Positions 50,086 to 61,008 of a stretch of 64,000 bases of DNA are shown piece after piece. The position numbers and the translations under genes were made by a program. This stretch comes from Elmis aenea (lineage: Eukaryota; Arthropoda; Insecta; Coleoptera; Elmidae): contig OX393582.1 of NCBI GenBank assembly GCA_947652605.1, positions 11,866,544 through 11,930,543 of the forward strand, given 5' to 3'. The notes below the pieces were generated by a model. That model saw nothing but the letters and a program-made list of their open reading frames with translations, was not told the DNA's origin and did no database searches. The first letter of the stretch is position 1. Every line of letters starts with the position of its first letter.

Positions 50086-52680
50086 TAACACAAACGTAAT
50101 CAAATTTAAGAAAAACGCATCTTTACAAAGAAATTTATAATGTTTAAACTAATTACAAAGCACAAGTTGTTTTCCCTGACATAAAAATTAGTTGACCCAC
50201 CAAAAATCAGTGAAGAGAATCTAAACAAATGTTTTAATCTGAACTTCACAGTTCTGTAAACTATTGAACGACCCACATGTCACTGTCCCGTTCCTTCATT
50301 GTACTTTGGGTAAACAAACCTCTAAATTTTAGCAAGCACAAATTTAGATAAAAGTCTTATGGACCGATTTCGATTTCCTTCCATCATTAAGATCAACGTA
50401 TACTCAGAATGAATTGGATAATGTACATACCGTAGATGTATGATTGTTTAAGCTTTAAATTTAATTTAAATAAGTTTAGGTAAAAATCACTTATGTTGTC
50501 TACTGATAAATTAAGAACGCTAGATACTAACAAAAAGAGAGGAGCCTCCAAATTGTACTAGTTCTTCAACAGAAGAAAACAAAGGCTACTCGTCCAAAGA
50601 TACTCCAGATTTAAATGAAGTTATAAAGTATTTTTTAAACTTGTTTGCATATTACACAAAAAAATGATGAATGTTGGTGTAAAACGTTGTAACCTGATGT
50701 TATCAGTGGAATAGCAAATAAACAAAATTTTGGCGACTCAAAACTGTGGTACCTAAAAAACACTATTTTGTCGTTTGTACATCAGCTACGCTCAATGGTT
50801 TATGTTTCATAATAATGAGTGAGTCTTAAAAATTAATACGCGGAATACATTTTCCGCAGCCCCACAGCTCTATTATACTATAATACCAAGTGGCGGGTAG
50901 ACATGGAGTGGGGGTGACGCGTGATATACAAGCAAGCATCGCAGTCTAAGCCAAGTTTATAACGATTTTACCAGCCAATATATTATTTCCTGTTTCGTTT
51001 CTATTGTATTTCAAAAATATTATTAAAATGTTTTGAGAGTTAATTGATAAAAATGAATGAAAATAAAAACTAAATTCTGTTTAATATTTAGGTACAAGGA
51101 ATCAAATATTTGCGTTTACCTCTACACAAGATTAATTGAAATTTAAAATTAGGTACGTTCTACACTGGATTTGACTATTTTTGAATAAGGATTTAACTAA
51201 TTTCAATAAAACAGGCATCGATAATTTACTAATTAGTTAACCAGAAAGAGCGAAGAAATTTAATTGTTAATAGATAATATAAAAATATAATTAATATTTT
51301 TATAAATAAAGCATATTTTTGCTCCTGGCTTGGAGGTAGAGGGCAATGAAATTTTTTAAATCCCGTCCATAGCGCAAATTTTGGTTGCATCTGTCACTAC
51401 GGCACGTCCATTGCAAGTTCTTATACTTATAAGCCGCCAATGGAAGAGATTCTTTGCGTAAAATGAGGTAATAGGTTTTTAATTAAAGCTAATTCTAACA
51501 CATTTAAAATTAATAGCTTAGTACATAATTCAGAGCTTAAGGCGTAATTGTTAATAAAATTCATTTAGAACATCCTTTTTTAAAGTATTTCTTGCATAAG
51601 TGCCAATCCAAACTCTAACTTCCGTCTCTTTACCCGTTACTACCATTCGTAAAACATTATGATTAATATTGTCAATGCTAAACTTTATAAGTGGTTTTAA
51701 ATAATCAAATTTTATTGTATCTTCAGAGTGTATCTTATCGTTAGTATTGTTAACAATATTATGATAATTAACTGAGTTTAATTAACATATTGTTATTATA
51801 TTTGCAACAAAATATAGGTTAATAGCAGGAACCTATTTTTAGATTTCTACGTTTATTAATAATTAAATTGGCCCAGAAAACTTATTTTTTACATGCCAGA
51901 TAAATACCTGCTAAGTTAAAATTACTCTTACAGACTCACGTTTTGACGTTTTAATGAAAACATTAACCCAACAAAAATTTTATCTTGAACAGTTGGTAAA
52001 GCTATTATTCAATTATATCAGAAACATGAACCTGTTTTAAATTTGTTCTTTTAATTGTATTTTTAATAAGGAGACTCCAGAAATAAATTGCGGCCTTCAA
52101 AAGTTATTTTGCACAACCTCGAACTTAATATTTTCATTCGCGTCCTTAATTTGTAAGAAATGCGATACACACGATCAAAATACCTGGGATAACGTTACAA
52201 CATCAAAATATTCCTTTTGGGAGCCACGTTACAGTCCCCAGTAATTGCGTATGGAAGTTTATCGTTTCAGAGACCAATCAATATTAAACGAAATTTGGTG
52301 ATCACCTAAATGCTTAACACCAGCAGATAAAGAATGTAATTCCGTTGATAATCCTTCGCCTGAAAAACTTTGCAATTTATTTTAATTAAAATATCGTTTG
52401 AATTTAAAAGAGCGTCCACAACAAAAGATCTATAATTATGTCAACAGATAAGTAAGGCAATTAAATTAATGCCAAACCAACCGCAGGGATTATTCGAATT
52501 TAAATGTTTTAGCGTCATTTCCTTAACATGAAAAGTTGAAAATTAATTATTCAGCACTTAATAAAATAAACTGTGCTTAAAAAATTTATTGTGTGCGATG
52601 AAATTATACGGAATTTGTAGTATTAAAATAGAAGAAAAACAATAGGTGTGTTTCAATTTAACACATTAAATTGATATAGG
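50086..52680. other. Unrecognised AT-rich DNA
   Basis: About 2.6 kb with no open frame of note, no recognisable transposon ends and no RNA gene that I could identify. Confidence 0.45.
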
Positions 52681-52821
52681 TACAGGGTGGCCCAAATTCG
52701 CATGTTTTAAGGTTTATCTCGGTTACCGTAGAAGCGAAAATCTGATATCGGTCTCCTATTTATTTTATTTTTTTTTGAGAAAAAGAATGCCTGTGTTACG
52801 AGTTACATTTTTAAAATAATA
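52681..52821 (+). repeat. Solo TACAGGGTGG MITE end
   Basis: TACAGGGTGGCCCAAATTCG at 52,681 is a typical end of this MITE group, but no matching inverted end with GCCACCCTGTA was found nearby. It was probably split or truncated when the neighbouring palindrome inserted. Confidence 0.45.
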
Positions 52822-53516
52822 TACAGGGTGTTCGTTATACTCGGTCCTTTTTGCTAATTTTTAAACGCAGGTAAGTCAATTTTTTTTAATAGAACGCCCA
52901 ATATATTTTTACATTTTCTTGTAGAAAATTTAATTATCTTTCAAAGTTGTTAAGGGTGTTTTATGTCTAAATATAATATTTTTGAAGTTATTTCGTTTCT
53001 TATGATTATTTATGAGTATTTTACCTAAAATATCGGTAGTAGCCTTTGAAAATTCAAAACAATTTGTATGAACTGTCAACCAGAACAGTTAAACGGCAAA
53101 ATTTAAACTATTATGCCACTAAAAATCCACATTTTTTAATAGTTGTACACAGCATAAATGGCATCAAATAACACAAGAATGCTGTGTATCTACAACTATT
53201 AAAACATATGGATTTGTAGTGGCATAATAGTTTAAATTTTGCCGTTTAACTGTTCTGGTTGACAGTTCATACAAATTGTTTTGAATTTTCAAAGGCTACT
53301 ACCGATATTTTAGGTAAAATACTCGCAAATAATTATAAGAAACGAAATAACTTCAAAAATATTATATTTAGACATAAAACACCCTTAACAACTTTGAAAG
53401 ATAATAAAATTTTCTACAAGAAAATGTAAAAATATATTGGGCATTCTATTTAAAAAAATTTACTTACCTGCGTTTAAAGTTTAGCTAATTGGACCGAGTA
53501 TAACGAACACCCTGTA
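52822..53516. mobile_element. Near-perfect palindromic MITE (TACAGGGTGTTCG ends)
   Basis: From TACAGGGTGTTCGTTATACT at 52,822 to the mirrored AGTATAACGAACACCCTGTA at 53,516 the two arms of about 330 bp are almost identical reverse complements (for example AACTGTCAACCAGAACAG near 53,073 and CTGTTCTGGTTGACAGTT near 53,252), with a loop of roughly 25-30 bp near 53,155-53,180. The inverted symmetry extends about 20-25 bases beyond the TA ends (GTTACATTTTTAAAATAATA outside both), so the outer boundary may be wider than given. Non-coding. Confidence 0.85.
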
Positions 53517-53753
53517 TATTATTTTAAAAATGTAACTCTTCAACGATCACTATGACACTATTGTCTAATAAATTACCAAAGTAAATTGCTCTGGTGTTGT
53601 TATGTTAATAAATATAAATATTTTTATAAAGGTCTACATCTGTAAAAATTTTCAAAAAAACGGTAATAACTCAAAAACAGTTCATTTTAGACATAAACAA
53701 CCTATAATATTTTTGAAAGAGAATTTAATTTTACATCCAAAAATTACATAATA

Positions 53754-53942
53754 TACAGGGTGTTCTATATAAAAAAACTATGTTTGATATCAGAGCGCAA
53801 AAACAAAACACTGTGTATAGTTGTAAATAATTTTAGGTTATGTAGTAAATGATTACAAACAACTTTTATATTTACCTTTTTTTTAATATTATTACTAATA
53901 ACAGAGCTATCGAATAATTCGTCTTGGCTGGGACACCCTGTA
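53754..53942. mobile_element. Short MITE of the TACAGGGTGT group
   Basis: TACAGGGTGTTCTATATAAA at 53,754 is paired with GGCTGGGACACCCTGTA ending at 53,942. Only the terminal 10-12 bases are inverted. Length 189 bp, TA flanks. The minus frame across it is not a gene. Confidence 0.6.
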
Positions 53943-54033
53943 TAATATATTTGTTGCAAAAAATAACCGAGATATGGCTAATTATGTAAAAATTTCATTA
54001 TTAAAATTAGCCATGATTTCGTGATGTTTGCAT
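53943..54033. other. Spacer before LINE poly(A)
   Basis: Unremarkable AT-rich spacer between a MITE and the T-run that marks the LINE tail. Confidence 0.4.
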
Positions 54034-54209
54034 TATTTTTTTTTTTTTTTAAATATAATTCTATGTAATTTACAATCTGTTCTTGAAATGAACAATAAGT
54101 TAATGTTTTTAAAAGGTAAAAGGAAGATGAAAAATGGCATGTAGAAAATTCTTCATCGAGTATTTTTTTTTTACGTTAAACCAAATTTTAAAAGGAGATA
54201 GAACATTAA

Positions 54210-55420
54210 ACTATACAGTTAGTTGGTGTTACGTAAATCTTTTGGGTGCACTTCAATTCTGTTTTGATATTTAAGGTTAACGTCTTTGATTTCTTCATGC
54301 ACTGAGTTTAATTGAAGGTCACGGTGTATTACGAAATTTAGTACATGGGGGCATCAGAAGTGATTCGTAAAACTTTATTTTGGAATCTCTGGATGATTTC
54401 AATATTTGACTTCTCCATAGCTGGATGCCATAGGTCCAGATAGTTTTTATTATGGCCTTTCTATAGACAATTGAGATTTTCGTGCTATCATCCAGCTGAG
54501 TTGGTAAAGTTTGGTGCCAAGCTGCTTCCTCTTGGCACAAATGTGTTTGCGCCAGGTCAGTCTCCTGTCAATATGCATACCCAGGTACTTTGCTTCGTTT
54601 GTCTGTGGAAGTTGACGGTCATTTAGTGTTACTGCCGGACAGGTCTCTATCCTAAGTGTAAATCTAACATGTGCTGATTTCGTTAGCCTTAACTCGCCAT
54701 TTTTTCAACCAGGATTCTATTTTGTTTAAGTGACGTTGTAGACTTTTTGAGGCAGTGATAGGATCCACACGGGATGCCAAGATGGCGGTGTCATCCGCAA
54801 AGGTGGCCAATGTTGTTAGACGAGTGGTTAGCAGATCAGCAGTATATATTAAGTAAAGCGTTGGTCCCAACCAGGGCCTATCACAGGGAGGGGGTAGAGG
54901 GGCCCGGTGTTGCCAAGGGGGCCGGATTCGAGCTAATACACAATATTTTGAAAACAAATACTATTAAAATTAAATTTAAACCTTTCTAAGAGTAAAGGGG
55001 AGCCCGTTGTCTATTGCTTCCCCGGGGCCCGAATTTTCTGTAAACGGTCCTGGTCCCAACACACTACCTTGTGGTACGCCGAAGTTGATAGGGTACAAAT
55101 TTGTATATTCGTCTTGGTGTTTAACCAAAAAGTGCCTATTTTTGAGATAGGAATTTAAGATTTGATAAAAATGGCATGGGATATTCTTTTTTAGTTTGTA
55201 GCGCAATCCGTCATGCCTTACCCTGTCAAAAGCCTGACTAATGTCTAGGAAGCCAGCAGGAGCAGAGCAATATATTTTGCCTTCTAGAACATTGGTTATC
55301 TTTTTGACCACTCTGTGTACTTGTTCAACCGCAGCGTGCTGATTTCTGAAACTGAATTGGTGATTTGGGATGAGTTAGTTCTCTTATGGTTTGAGACGTG
55401 TGAAAAAAAGTTTTTTGAAG
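54210..55420 (-). pseudogene. LINE reverse transcriptase (Jockey-like), central to C-terminal part
   Basis: Read on the minus strand: PNHQFSFRNQHAAVEQVHRV (about 55,375-55,315), then VKKITNVLEGK, FLDISQAFDRVRHDGL, FYQILNSYLKNRHF and GVPQGSVLGP. After the MITE it resumes with TLYLIYTADL, then TFADDTAILAS with the catalytic FADD box (YADD family) and QRHLNKIESWLKKWR. Then follow SIVYRKAIIKTIWTYGIQLW and, with frameshifts, HRDLQLNSVHEEIKDVNLKY and NRIEVHPKDLR near 54,250. These are the reverse-transcriptase blocks and C-terminal region of Jockey-clade LINEs in order. A small insertion (PAG) sits before FLDIS. Inactivated by frameshifts, stops and insertions. Confidence 0.87.
54872..55052. mobile_element. 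181-bp hAT MITE inserted in the LINE RT, perfect 8-bp duplication
   Basis: Termini CAGGGCCTATCACAG and (reverse complement of right end) CAGGACCGTTTACAG match at 11 of 15 positions. GTCCCAAC flanks both sides exactly (54,864-54,871 and 55,053-55,060). Excising the element plus one duplication restores the RT block continuity from SVLGP to TLYLIY. GC-rich interior with GGGGCCC motifs. Confidence 0.9.
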
Positions 55421-55435
55421 ACCTTGGATACAATT

Positions 55436-55501
55436 GTTACAATCTTCGTTCCCGGGTTTGGAACCGCGTCTTCTTGATTTGTGTGACGGTTCGACCATTC
55501 T
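55436..55501 (-). repeat. Penelope-like terminal repeat, copy 1
   Basis: GTTACAATCTTCGTTCCCGG onward to TTCGACCATTCT. Reverse complement of 55,957-56,021 with a single difference (GACGGTTCG versus GACGTTTCG). A diverged third copy is at 39,664-39,790. Confidence 0.8.
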
Positions 55502-55548
55502 GTGTTGGTCTTTATCAAACGACTGAATTGGTGGGTTTGTTGCAGAGT

Positions 55549-55983
55549 TTATATATCCGGCTGTGGAGGCGTGGTGTTCCGCCTGACGAGTTCGTTTCGC
55601 CTCAGCGATTTCTTGATGACCGGTTTCCAAATGCCTGGTAGTTGCAGGCCTGTGTCTCTGTTAAAGTTGTTGGGGTTCTTGGCAATTTCCATAGATTCCC
55701 TAAATAATCTAGGCCAGAAGTGGTTGGCGCGGGCCAGTAATTTTGTGTCGTCGAAAAGTATGGTATGCCCCATGTCCTGGGCATGTTCTGCTATGGCCGA
55801 TTTTTCTATTTGTTTTCTTTTTGTTTGCCCTTCATGTTCTTTAAGGCGCGTTTGTATGCTTCTGCCAGTCTGTCCTATATACACTTTTCCACAGGAGCAG
55901 GGTATGCTATATATGCCCGGGTGATTCAATCCTGAGCCAGGCGTTCTTCTTAGATAGAATGGTCGAAACGTCACACAAATCAA
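55549..55983 (-). pseudogene. GIY-YIG endonuclease domain of a Penelope-like element
   Basis: The minus frame from 55,983 to a stop at 55,549 includes HPGIYSIPCSCGKVYIGQTG (GIY and YIG boxes, with the CSCG between them typical of Penelope-like proteins), then RLKEHEGQTKRKQIEKSAIA, EHAQDMGHTI, and the RESMEIAKNPNNFNRDTG helix with its catalytic-type Glu and Asn. All hallmarks of the C-terminal endonuclease of Penelope-like retroelements are present. The preceding reverse transcriptase is missing: upstream of about residue 17 the frame reads through the terminal-repeat copy, so the apparent N-terminus is not native. No in-frame stop occurs within the domain. Confidence 0.9.
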
Positions 55984-56021
55984 GAAGACGCGGTTCCAAA
56001 CCCGGGAACGAAGATTGTAAC
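55957..56021 (+). repeat. Penelope-like terminal repeat, copy 2 (inverted)
   Basis: Inverted copy of 55,436-55,501, ending CGAAGATTGTAAC. It forms the upstream edge of the minus-strand fragment. Confidence 0.8.
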
Positions 56022-56027
56022 ATGGAC

Positions 56028-56113
56028 TGAAGAAAAAAATTGGATAAAATTGGTAGTATACTGATAGGTCTATAAAATGTCACTTCGTGTAATGGTTTCC
56101 CTGGTTTATGCAA
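56028..56113 (-). pseudogene. LINE reverse transcriptase, upstream segment
   Basis: The minus strand reads HKPGKPLHEVTFYRPISILP then ILSNFFLQ before the Penelope junction. The KPGKP...YRPISxLPxLSK block is the start of the RT domain in Jockey-type LINEs, and the orientation matches the rest of the RT at 55.4 kb. A stop lies one codon upstream of the His, so the truncation or decay starts here. Confidence 0.8.
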
Positions 56114-56968
56114 CTACTTATTAAACAACTAAACGTCAGATCCACGTCCGCGAATATTAATGTTGGGAGGTGCTCAGTATAACCATTTTCCTACATTTTT
56201 TAACCAGATAGTTAATGCTGACTTTATGTAAATTATGTTAGATTATTAGTACAAATTTATTTCAAAAAAAAGTTGTTTGTGGTCATTTGTTACGTAATCT
56301 AAAATTGTTTTCAGCTACACATAATTTTGTTTTGGCGAGCTAATTCGTAAATTTGTCTTTTAAATAGAACACCTTAAATATAATTGTTTTTAGGAGCGAA
56401 ATAAATTTGTTTTTAGAAAATATTCAAGGTTGTTGTACAGTATATTAATCGTTTTTAAGTTATTTTATGAAAATATTGACGGAAATAGTAATAATAAATA
56501 TTAATATTTTACAAGCTGGCAATGTCAGAACGAATTCCGTTGAGACTATAGTTGACAATAATGTTATAGTGATTGCTGACTAGTTGGAATAATACACAGG
56601 CCGTTTTTTTGTTCCCCGTCTATTTAGCTTAACTTCAAATACGAGTAAATCTTTTTTTTTTAATGCAGCTTTCTATATATTTTTACATTTTCCTATCAGC
56701 AGTTTAATTATTTTTAAAAACTGATAAAAGATAATCATATAGTAGTATAAATTAATATTTTTCAAGTTATTGCGGTTTTCATGATAATTTACGGCCACAA
56801 TAAAAACATTTTATAGAATTAAATCAGTAGGCTTTGAAAATATATCAAAAATTTGTTTTAAAGTCAAATACAATTTTTTAATGTTTTGTGAGCCAGGCTC
56901 ACTTATTGGTCAACAATAATACACGCTCATTCATAACATTATAAAAATCTAATGATGAACTTGATACT
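56114..56968. repeat. Degenerate relatives of the TACAGGGTGTTC palindromic family
   Basis: At 56,590-56,800 the order CAGGCCGTTTTTTTGTTC, AATGCAGCTTTCTATATATT, TTTACATTTTCCTATCAG, AAGTTATTGCGG parallels the left arm at 52,822-53,010. At 56,250-56,470 a weaker similarity to the MITE end at 59,728 is seen. These are old, diverged copies without recoverable boundaries. Confidence 0.45.
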
Positions 56969-58301
56969 TAGGGGAAAGTACCCATGAATGGGACAGTCCT
57001 TGGATGGGACATTCTTAATACACTATAGTTAAACACAAATCTTTATGTACGTGCACTCACCAATAGATGGTAGATCGCGTACCTAATGTATTACCCCATT
57101 TCGTAGTTCTCATGTTGATATACAATCGTGTAATATCAGAATTAAAATTGTGTAACTAAAAAGTAAATATTGTTGTTTGTGAATTCAATGATATCTTGAA
57201 AAAGTTTAATGAAATTCGGTAACTCCAACAACTTATTTAAGTACATGCATATTATACCTATTAAATAACATAACTTCAAGTCAATTAGCTTTTAGGTTAA
57301 GTGTCAGTAAAGTTATGTTTGACAAAATGTCCCTATCCTCTGAATGGGACATATTACTGATCCTTAATTGGGACACGTCGCAAACAAGGATAACTTTTTT
57401 TATTTAAAGAATTTATATATTCTTACTCTAAAACAGTTTTTGTTATAAATATTTAGATATTTTTTGCATAATCTAAACTTTAAAGGATAAAATGGAAAAA
57501 CAGAAAAAGATCCGCGTTTCTTCAACGCAATGGAATCGGCGGTACGTGAAATAATTAAAAATAAGGTTTCTATTCGGGAAGTTGCAAAATGCACAGGTAT
57601 TTCTAAATCTTCGTTACATAGAGCTGTTAATAAAGCAAAACGAAAACCCACACTTTTAAACACGATCCAAATATTGGAAATCGCAGAATATTTTCAAAAA
57701 ATGAGGAAACAGCATTATCCGAATATTTTCAGTCTGCTTCAAAAATGTGTCACGGATTAACTACACTGCAAGCCAAAGAACTAGCATATCAGGTTGCTGT
57801 AGCATGTAGCTTTAAAAAATTAATCTTCCGAAAAAGTGGGAAGAAAATAAAAAAGCAGGTAGAAAATGACTAATAAAATTTTTTATATTTAGAAAAAGAC
57901 ATTGGAAAAATTCTTTAATATTATTTATAATGTTGTAAAGTTTTAAAAAACGCTGTCTTTTATGTTATCTTATATATTTTATATTATCTCATCTTCCATT
58001 TATGTTTATAACATTTCAAGTTGTTTACTATATAATAAATAAAAATTATATGTGGCGTCCCATTCATTGATTTCGCATGTCCCACTCTAGGAACAAGTGT
58101 TCCCATATTGGGACATCGCACTCAAAATATATTTCTATTTATAAAAATTTGTTAACGTTACAAATCACGTTTACTTGTTTCAAAACACTTTTGTTACATT
58201 AAAACACATTACTGGGGTAACACAGCATATTCATCTGAGCTATTACTGAAAAATTTGTCAACAATTAAGAAAATTGTCCCATTCATGGGTACTTTCCCCT
58301 A
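56969..58301. mobile_element. pogo-like DNA transposon with 26-27-bp perfect inverted ends and TA duplication
   Basis: The ends TAGGGGAAAGTACCCATG plus AATGGGACA are identical in inverted orientation at 56,969 and 58,301. TA is the target duplication, as in the Tc1/mariner/pogo superfamily. Repeated subterminal motifs ATGGGACA or TTGGGACA lie near 56,986, 57,002, 57,343, 57,366, and inverted or mixed near 58,061, 58,078, 58,102 and 58,276, which suggests transposase-binding sites. The interior encodes a decayed N-terminal part of a pogo/jerky-type transposase; the catalytic region is deleted. Length 1,333 bp. The ends still match perfectly, which implies fairly recent movement in trans. Confidence 0.85.
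57491..57869 (+). pseudogene. pogo/jerky-type transposase, N-terminal DNA-binding part, frameshifted
   Basis: The open frame from ATG 57,530 gives ESAVREIIKNKVSIREVAKC, then TGISKSSLHRAVNKAKRKP, a Psq-type helix-turn-helix as in pogo, Tigger and jerky proteins. A possible native ATG at 57,491 lies in another frame. After a frameshift near 57,725 the similarity continues with SKMCHGLTTLQAKELAYQVA (the GLTxxxxxxLAYxxA segment), and after another shift with NLPKKWEENKKAGRK, where TGA replaces the usual Trp codon at 57,867. This linker normally precedes the second DNA-binding (CENP-B-type) domain and DDE catalytic domain, both absent. Related by family to CENP-B, which derives from pogo transposases; this copy is dead. 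Confidence 0.78.
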
Positions 58302-60147
58302 CTTATCTACAAATATAGACTTGGTTGTGAACCTTTCAAAAGCTTAAAATTAGTACAATCCAAACAAATTGACAACAAAAATAAATAATTATACATCAAA
58401 AATTGTAAACTGTGTTATCTTGTATGCAAAAATTTTATCAATTTTACTTCTATTGTGGCTTGCGTTACTACAACAAAGGATGAACCTCTCACCATGAAAA
58501 CTGCAGGTGATAGCTCTTCAATAGAAAGTGTCTATCAATAACGATTGTGTCGGGTGAAGTCGGAAAATATATGGTGTAAACTGCATGGACTGCATGAGGA
58601 GAGATAAATTTATAATATAAACACCAATATTTATTTACTGTAAACATATATATCACACAACTTCGACATTTTTAAAAAGATAAAAAAAATCTCTTCGCAA
58701 TGATGCTGTTTATTTAGTAGACGCTCATAGTTTGTTTTTATTTTTAAATAATAGCGATAAATTGTGACAGCAATCCTAAAAAGTTGAATTAGCAAACATT
58801 AAAATCACCAGTCACTTAAAATTTAAGTTTCTGCAACCGTACGTTAACATTAAATCATGTTGCGCTACATCTTACATCTAAAAACTGTGTATTAATGGAT
58901 GTATTTATTAAAGCAGTTCTATTTTCAGCTACTTTGTGACAAAAATAGAATTTTGATAGCAATCAGTTTAGGACCAGGGTCGGATCATCATCAAATATTT
59001 TAATTCTAGTAATACACAATATTGCATAAAAATCATTGTAGATTGTTCTAGACACAATAGCTATCAGCTCAATTTGAAATATAACAGCATAACATCTAGA
59101 AATATTAAGTTTCAATAAAATCTATAATAAATAAAATGCTATAAAAAACAATTTTACTTCAAATGAAGCAAAATTGATTCTTCTCAAGTTTTTCTTCTTC
59201 TTTTTAATCGGTTCCTCTTGTAACTTTTGATGTCGAGGTTTTTAGTTTTAATATAACCCATCTGTTTCTATGCAAATTGAGGCTATAGGTAATTTTACAA
59301 AATAGGTGTAACAAAAATACGAGATAACTGTCCGTCTTATTTTTAAATGTGTTTTTTAAAGCCACAATGTCTTATACAGTTTCTGGCATAAGTTAAATGT
59401 TTAAGGTAAGATAAATATAAAATAAGTGTGGCGTTTGTAATCTAAATCAGCATTGTTTTTATCAATATGACCCAAATCGTTAAATGAGCTTGTATTTGGA
59501 AAAAACTTGTTATCAAATTTTATTGTTCATAAGCATAAAGGTGTTGCCGGGCACGCATCATCAAAATCAATAAAACTTTACAACAAATTGACAGTAATTA
59601 AATGTATTTTGATTATGTTTGTAATTTTTTTATAGGTATTTTATAAACCTCATTTTAATATAAAACCCTGAATGATGATATATCGGAATATACTTTTTTA
59701 TTCTGAATCCAAAAATGAAAATATATTCAGGGTGTTTTATTTAAAAAAAAAAAGTTGTGGTCCTTTGTTGCTAAGCCAGAAATGCAAAAAAAAAATTAAA
59801 TATTATTAATAAATTCCTTGTTTTTACCATATACATATTCAAGCTAAATTTAAAAATTGATATTTTAAAACTAGTACGATAATCGAACGTTCCAGGGCTT
59901 TCTCCTAACAATGTATAAAAAAAATGTAATTTGGGATAAATGGAGAAATTAAAAAATGAACTAAGAGGGCTATGATATTCTTTTTTTAAATAAATTTAGC
60001 AGCAAATCAAACTCGTCCTCAATTTAACCTACATTGTAGCTCTTAGGATAAAATAGATTTCCACATTGAGCCTTAATTATGTAAAACCTTCTTTATAAGT
60101 TAAAACATAATGGAAATACAAATTTTTTATTTTGTTTCACCATGGTG
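58302..60147. other. Unrecognised AT-rich DNA with a solo MITE end
   Basis: No gene recognised. TATTCAGGGTGTTTTATTT near 59,725 resembles a TACAGGGTGT MITE end without a visible partner. Confidence 0.4.
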
Positions 60148-60434
60148 CAGTAGTTCTCCTCGCGGAGCACACCTCTTCACGGGGGCAAAATATCTCATGC
60201 AGGTCATGAAGATATGAGGGAAAAACTATTTATTTAAAAACGAAGTTATCAGCGTAGGAAGAAAGATTTAAAAACAATTGGAAAACCTTTTTTTTTACGC
60301 GAGTGTGATCAGAGGACGGGTTTCAAATTAATTAGAGACCGTTTTTTGTCGCCACGGCATTAAAGGATAAAAAGGGGGGCGCAATAAATATTTATATGTA
60401 AAAGAACGCTAGTTAAACAAGGTTGAGAACACTG
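60148..60434. mobile_element. hAT-like MITE relic
   Basis: Left CAGTAGTTCTCCTCGCGGAG and right GGTTGAGAACACTG are imperfect inverted termini of the CAGTGTTCTCAACC type. The interior contains the GGGGGGCGCAATAAATA stretch often found next to such ends. Flanking octamers (CCATGGTG, TAGTAGTG) match at only 4 of 8 positions. Confidence 0.5.
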
Positions 60435-60531
60435 TAGTAGTGTAAAATATATTTTATGTCATGTAAAATAAAGCAAATAAGATTTTTATACAGCTTAAAA
60501 ATAAAGTAGGAGTATTATTGATGCAAAATTG

Positions 60532-61008
60532 AGGTCCGTCAACTTGGCCCCCCCCATTTGGATTTTATAAATTATTTTTATTGCGCTAGAATGCGCTAAG
60601 CTAGCGCCACATTGCGCCACCAATGAAAAAGCTAGCGCCTTAAAAGTAAAAAATTTACAGCACTTTATAGTTGGGGGAGGCCAGATTGACGCTAGCCCCC
60701 CCATGTAAAAATCGGAACTTTTTTTAATTGCGCTAGATTGCGCTAAGCTAGCGCCTCTTTGCGCCACCAATGAAAAAGCTAGCGCCTTAAAAATGACGAA
60801 GTTATGGCATTTTGAAAATTTGAAGCTAGCCCCCCCCATGTAAAAATCGGAACTTTTTTTAATTGCGCTAGATTGCGCTAAGCTAGCACCTCTTTGCGCC
60901 ACCGATGAAAAAGCTAGCGCCTTAAAAATGACAAAGTTATGGCATTTTGAAAATTTGAAGCTAGCCCCCCCCATGTCGAATTCAAACAATTTCTTTATTG
61001 CGCTAGAT
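60532..61008 (-). repeat. Left arm: 3-4 tandem modules
   Basis: CTAGCG(C/A)C reference points fall at 60,601, 60,748 and 60,883, module lengths of 147 and 135 bp. An open minus frame runs through all modules because both lengths are multiples of three; it has low-complexity repeated peptide and no recognised domain. Confidence 0.85.

Larger units (their letters stand above)
55421..56030 (-). mobile_element. Penelope-like element fragment with inverted terminal repeat copies
   Basis: The fragment splits the LINE RT between SNFFLQ (upstream) and KTFFHTSQTIREL (downstream), with TGAAG at both junctions (about 55,416-55,420 and 56,026-56,031) as a possible short target duplication. It carries a GIY-YIG coding region and is bounded by a 65-bp sequence in inverted orientation (55,436-55,501 and 55,957-56,021; GTTACAATCTTCGTTCCCGG to GTGTGACG-TTCGACCATTCT). 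Penelope-like elements are known to carry such terminal repeats in direct or inverse orientation, often with 5' truncated bodies. Confidence 0.8.
54034..56115 (-). mobile_element. Jockey-like LINE, 5'-truncated, carrying two nested insertions
   Basis: The minus-strand element runs from about 56,115 (truncated within the RT domain) to a poly(A) tail seen as a T-run at about 54,034-54,050. It is interrupted by a Penelope-like fragment (about 55,421-56,030) and a hAT MITE (54,872-55,052). Removing both leaves RT segments in the correct family order: KPGKPLHEVTFYRPIS, NHQFSFRNQHAAVEQ, FLDISQAFDRV, GVPQGSVLGP, TLYLIYTADL, TFADDTAILAS, IESWLKKWR and the C-terminal segments. Confidence 0.82.

Noticed and set aside
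55315..55924. Plus-strand frames of 108 and 140 codons with many Cys and Trp
   Set aside because: Antisense shadows of the GIY-YIG and LINE coding strand.
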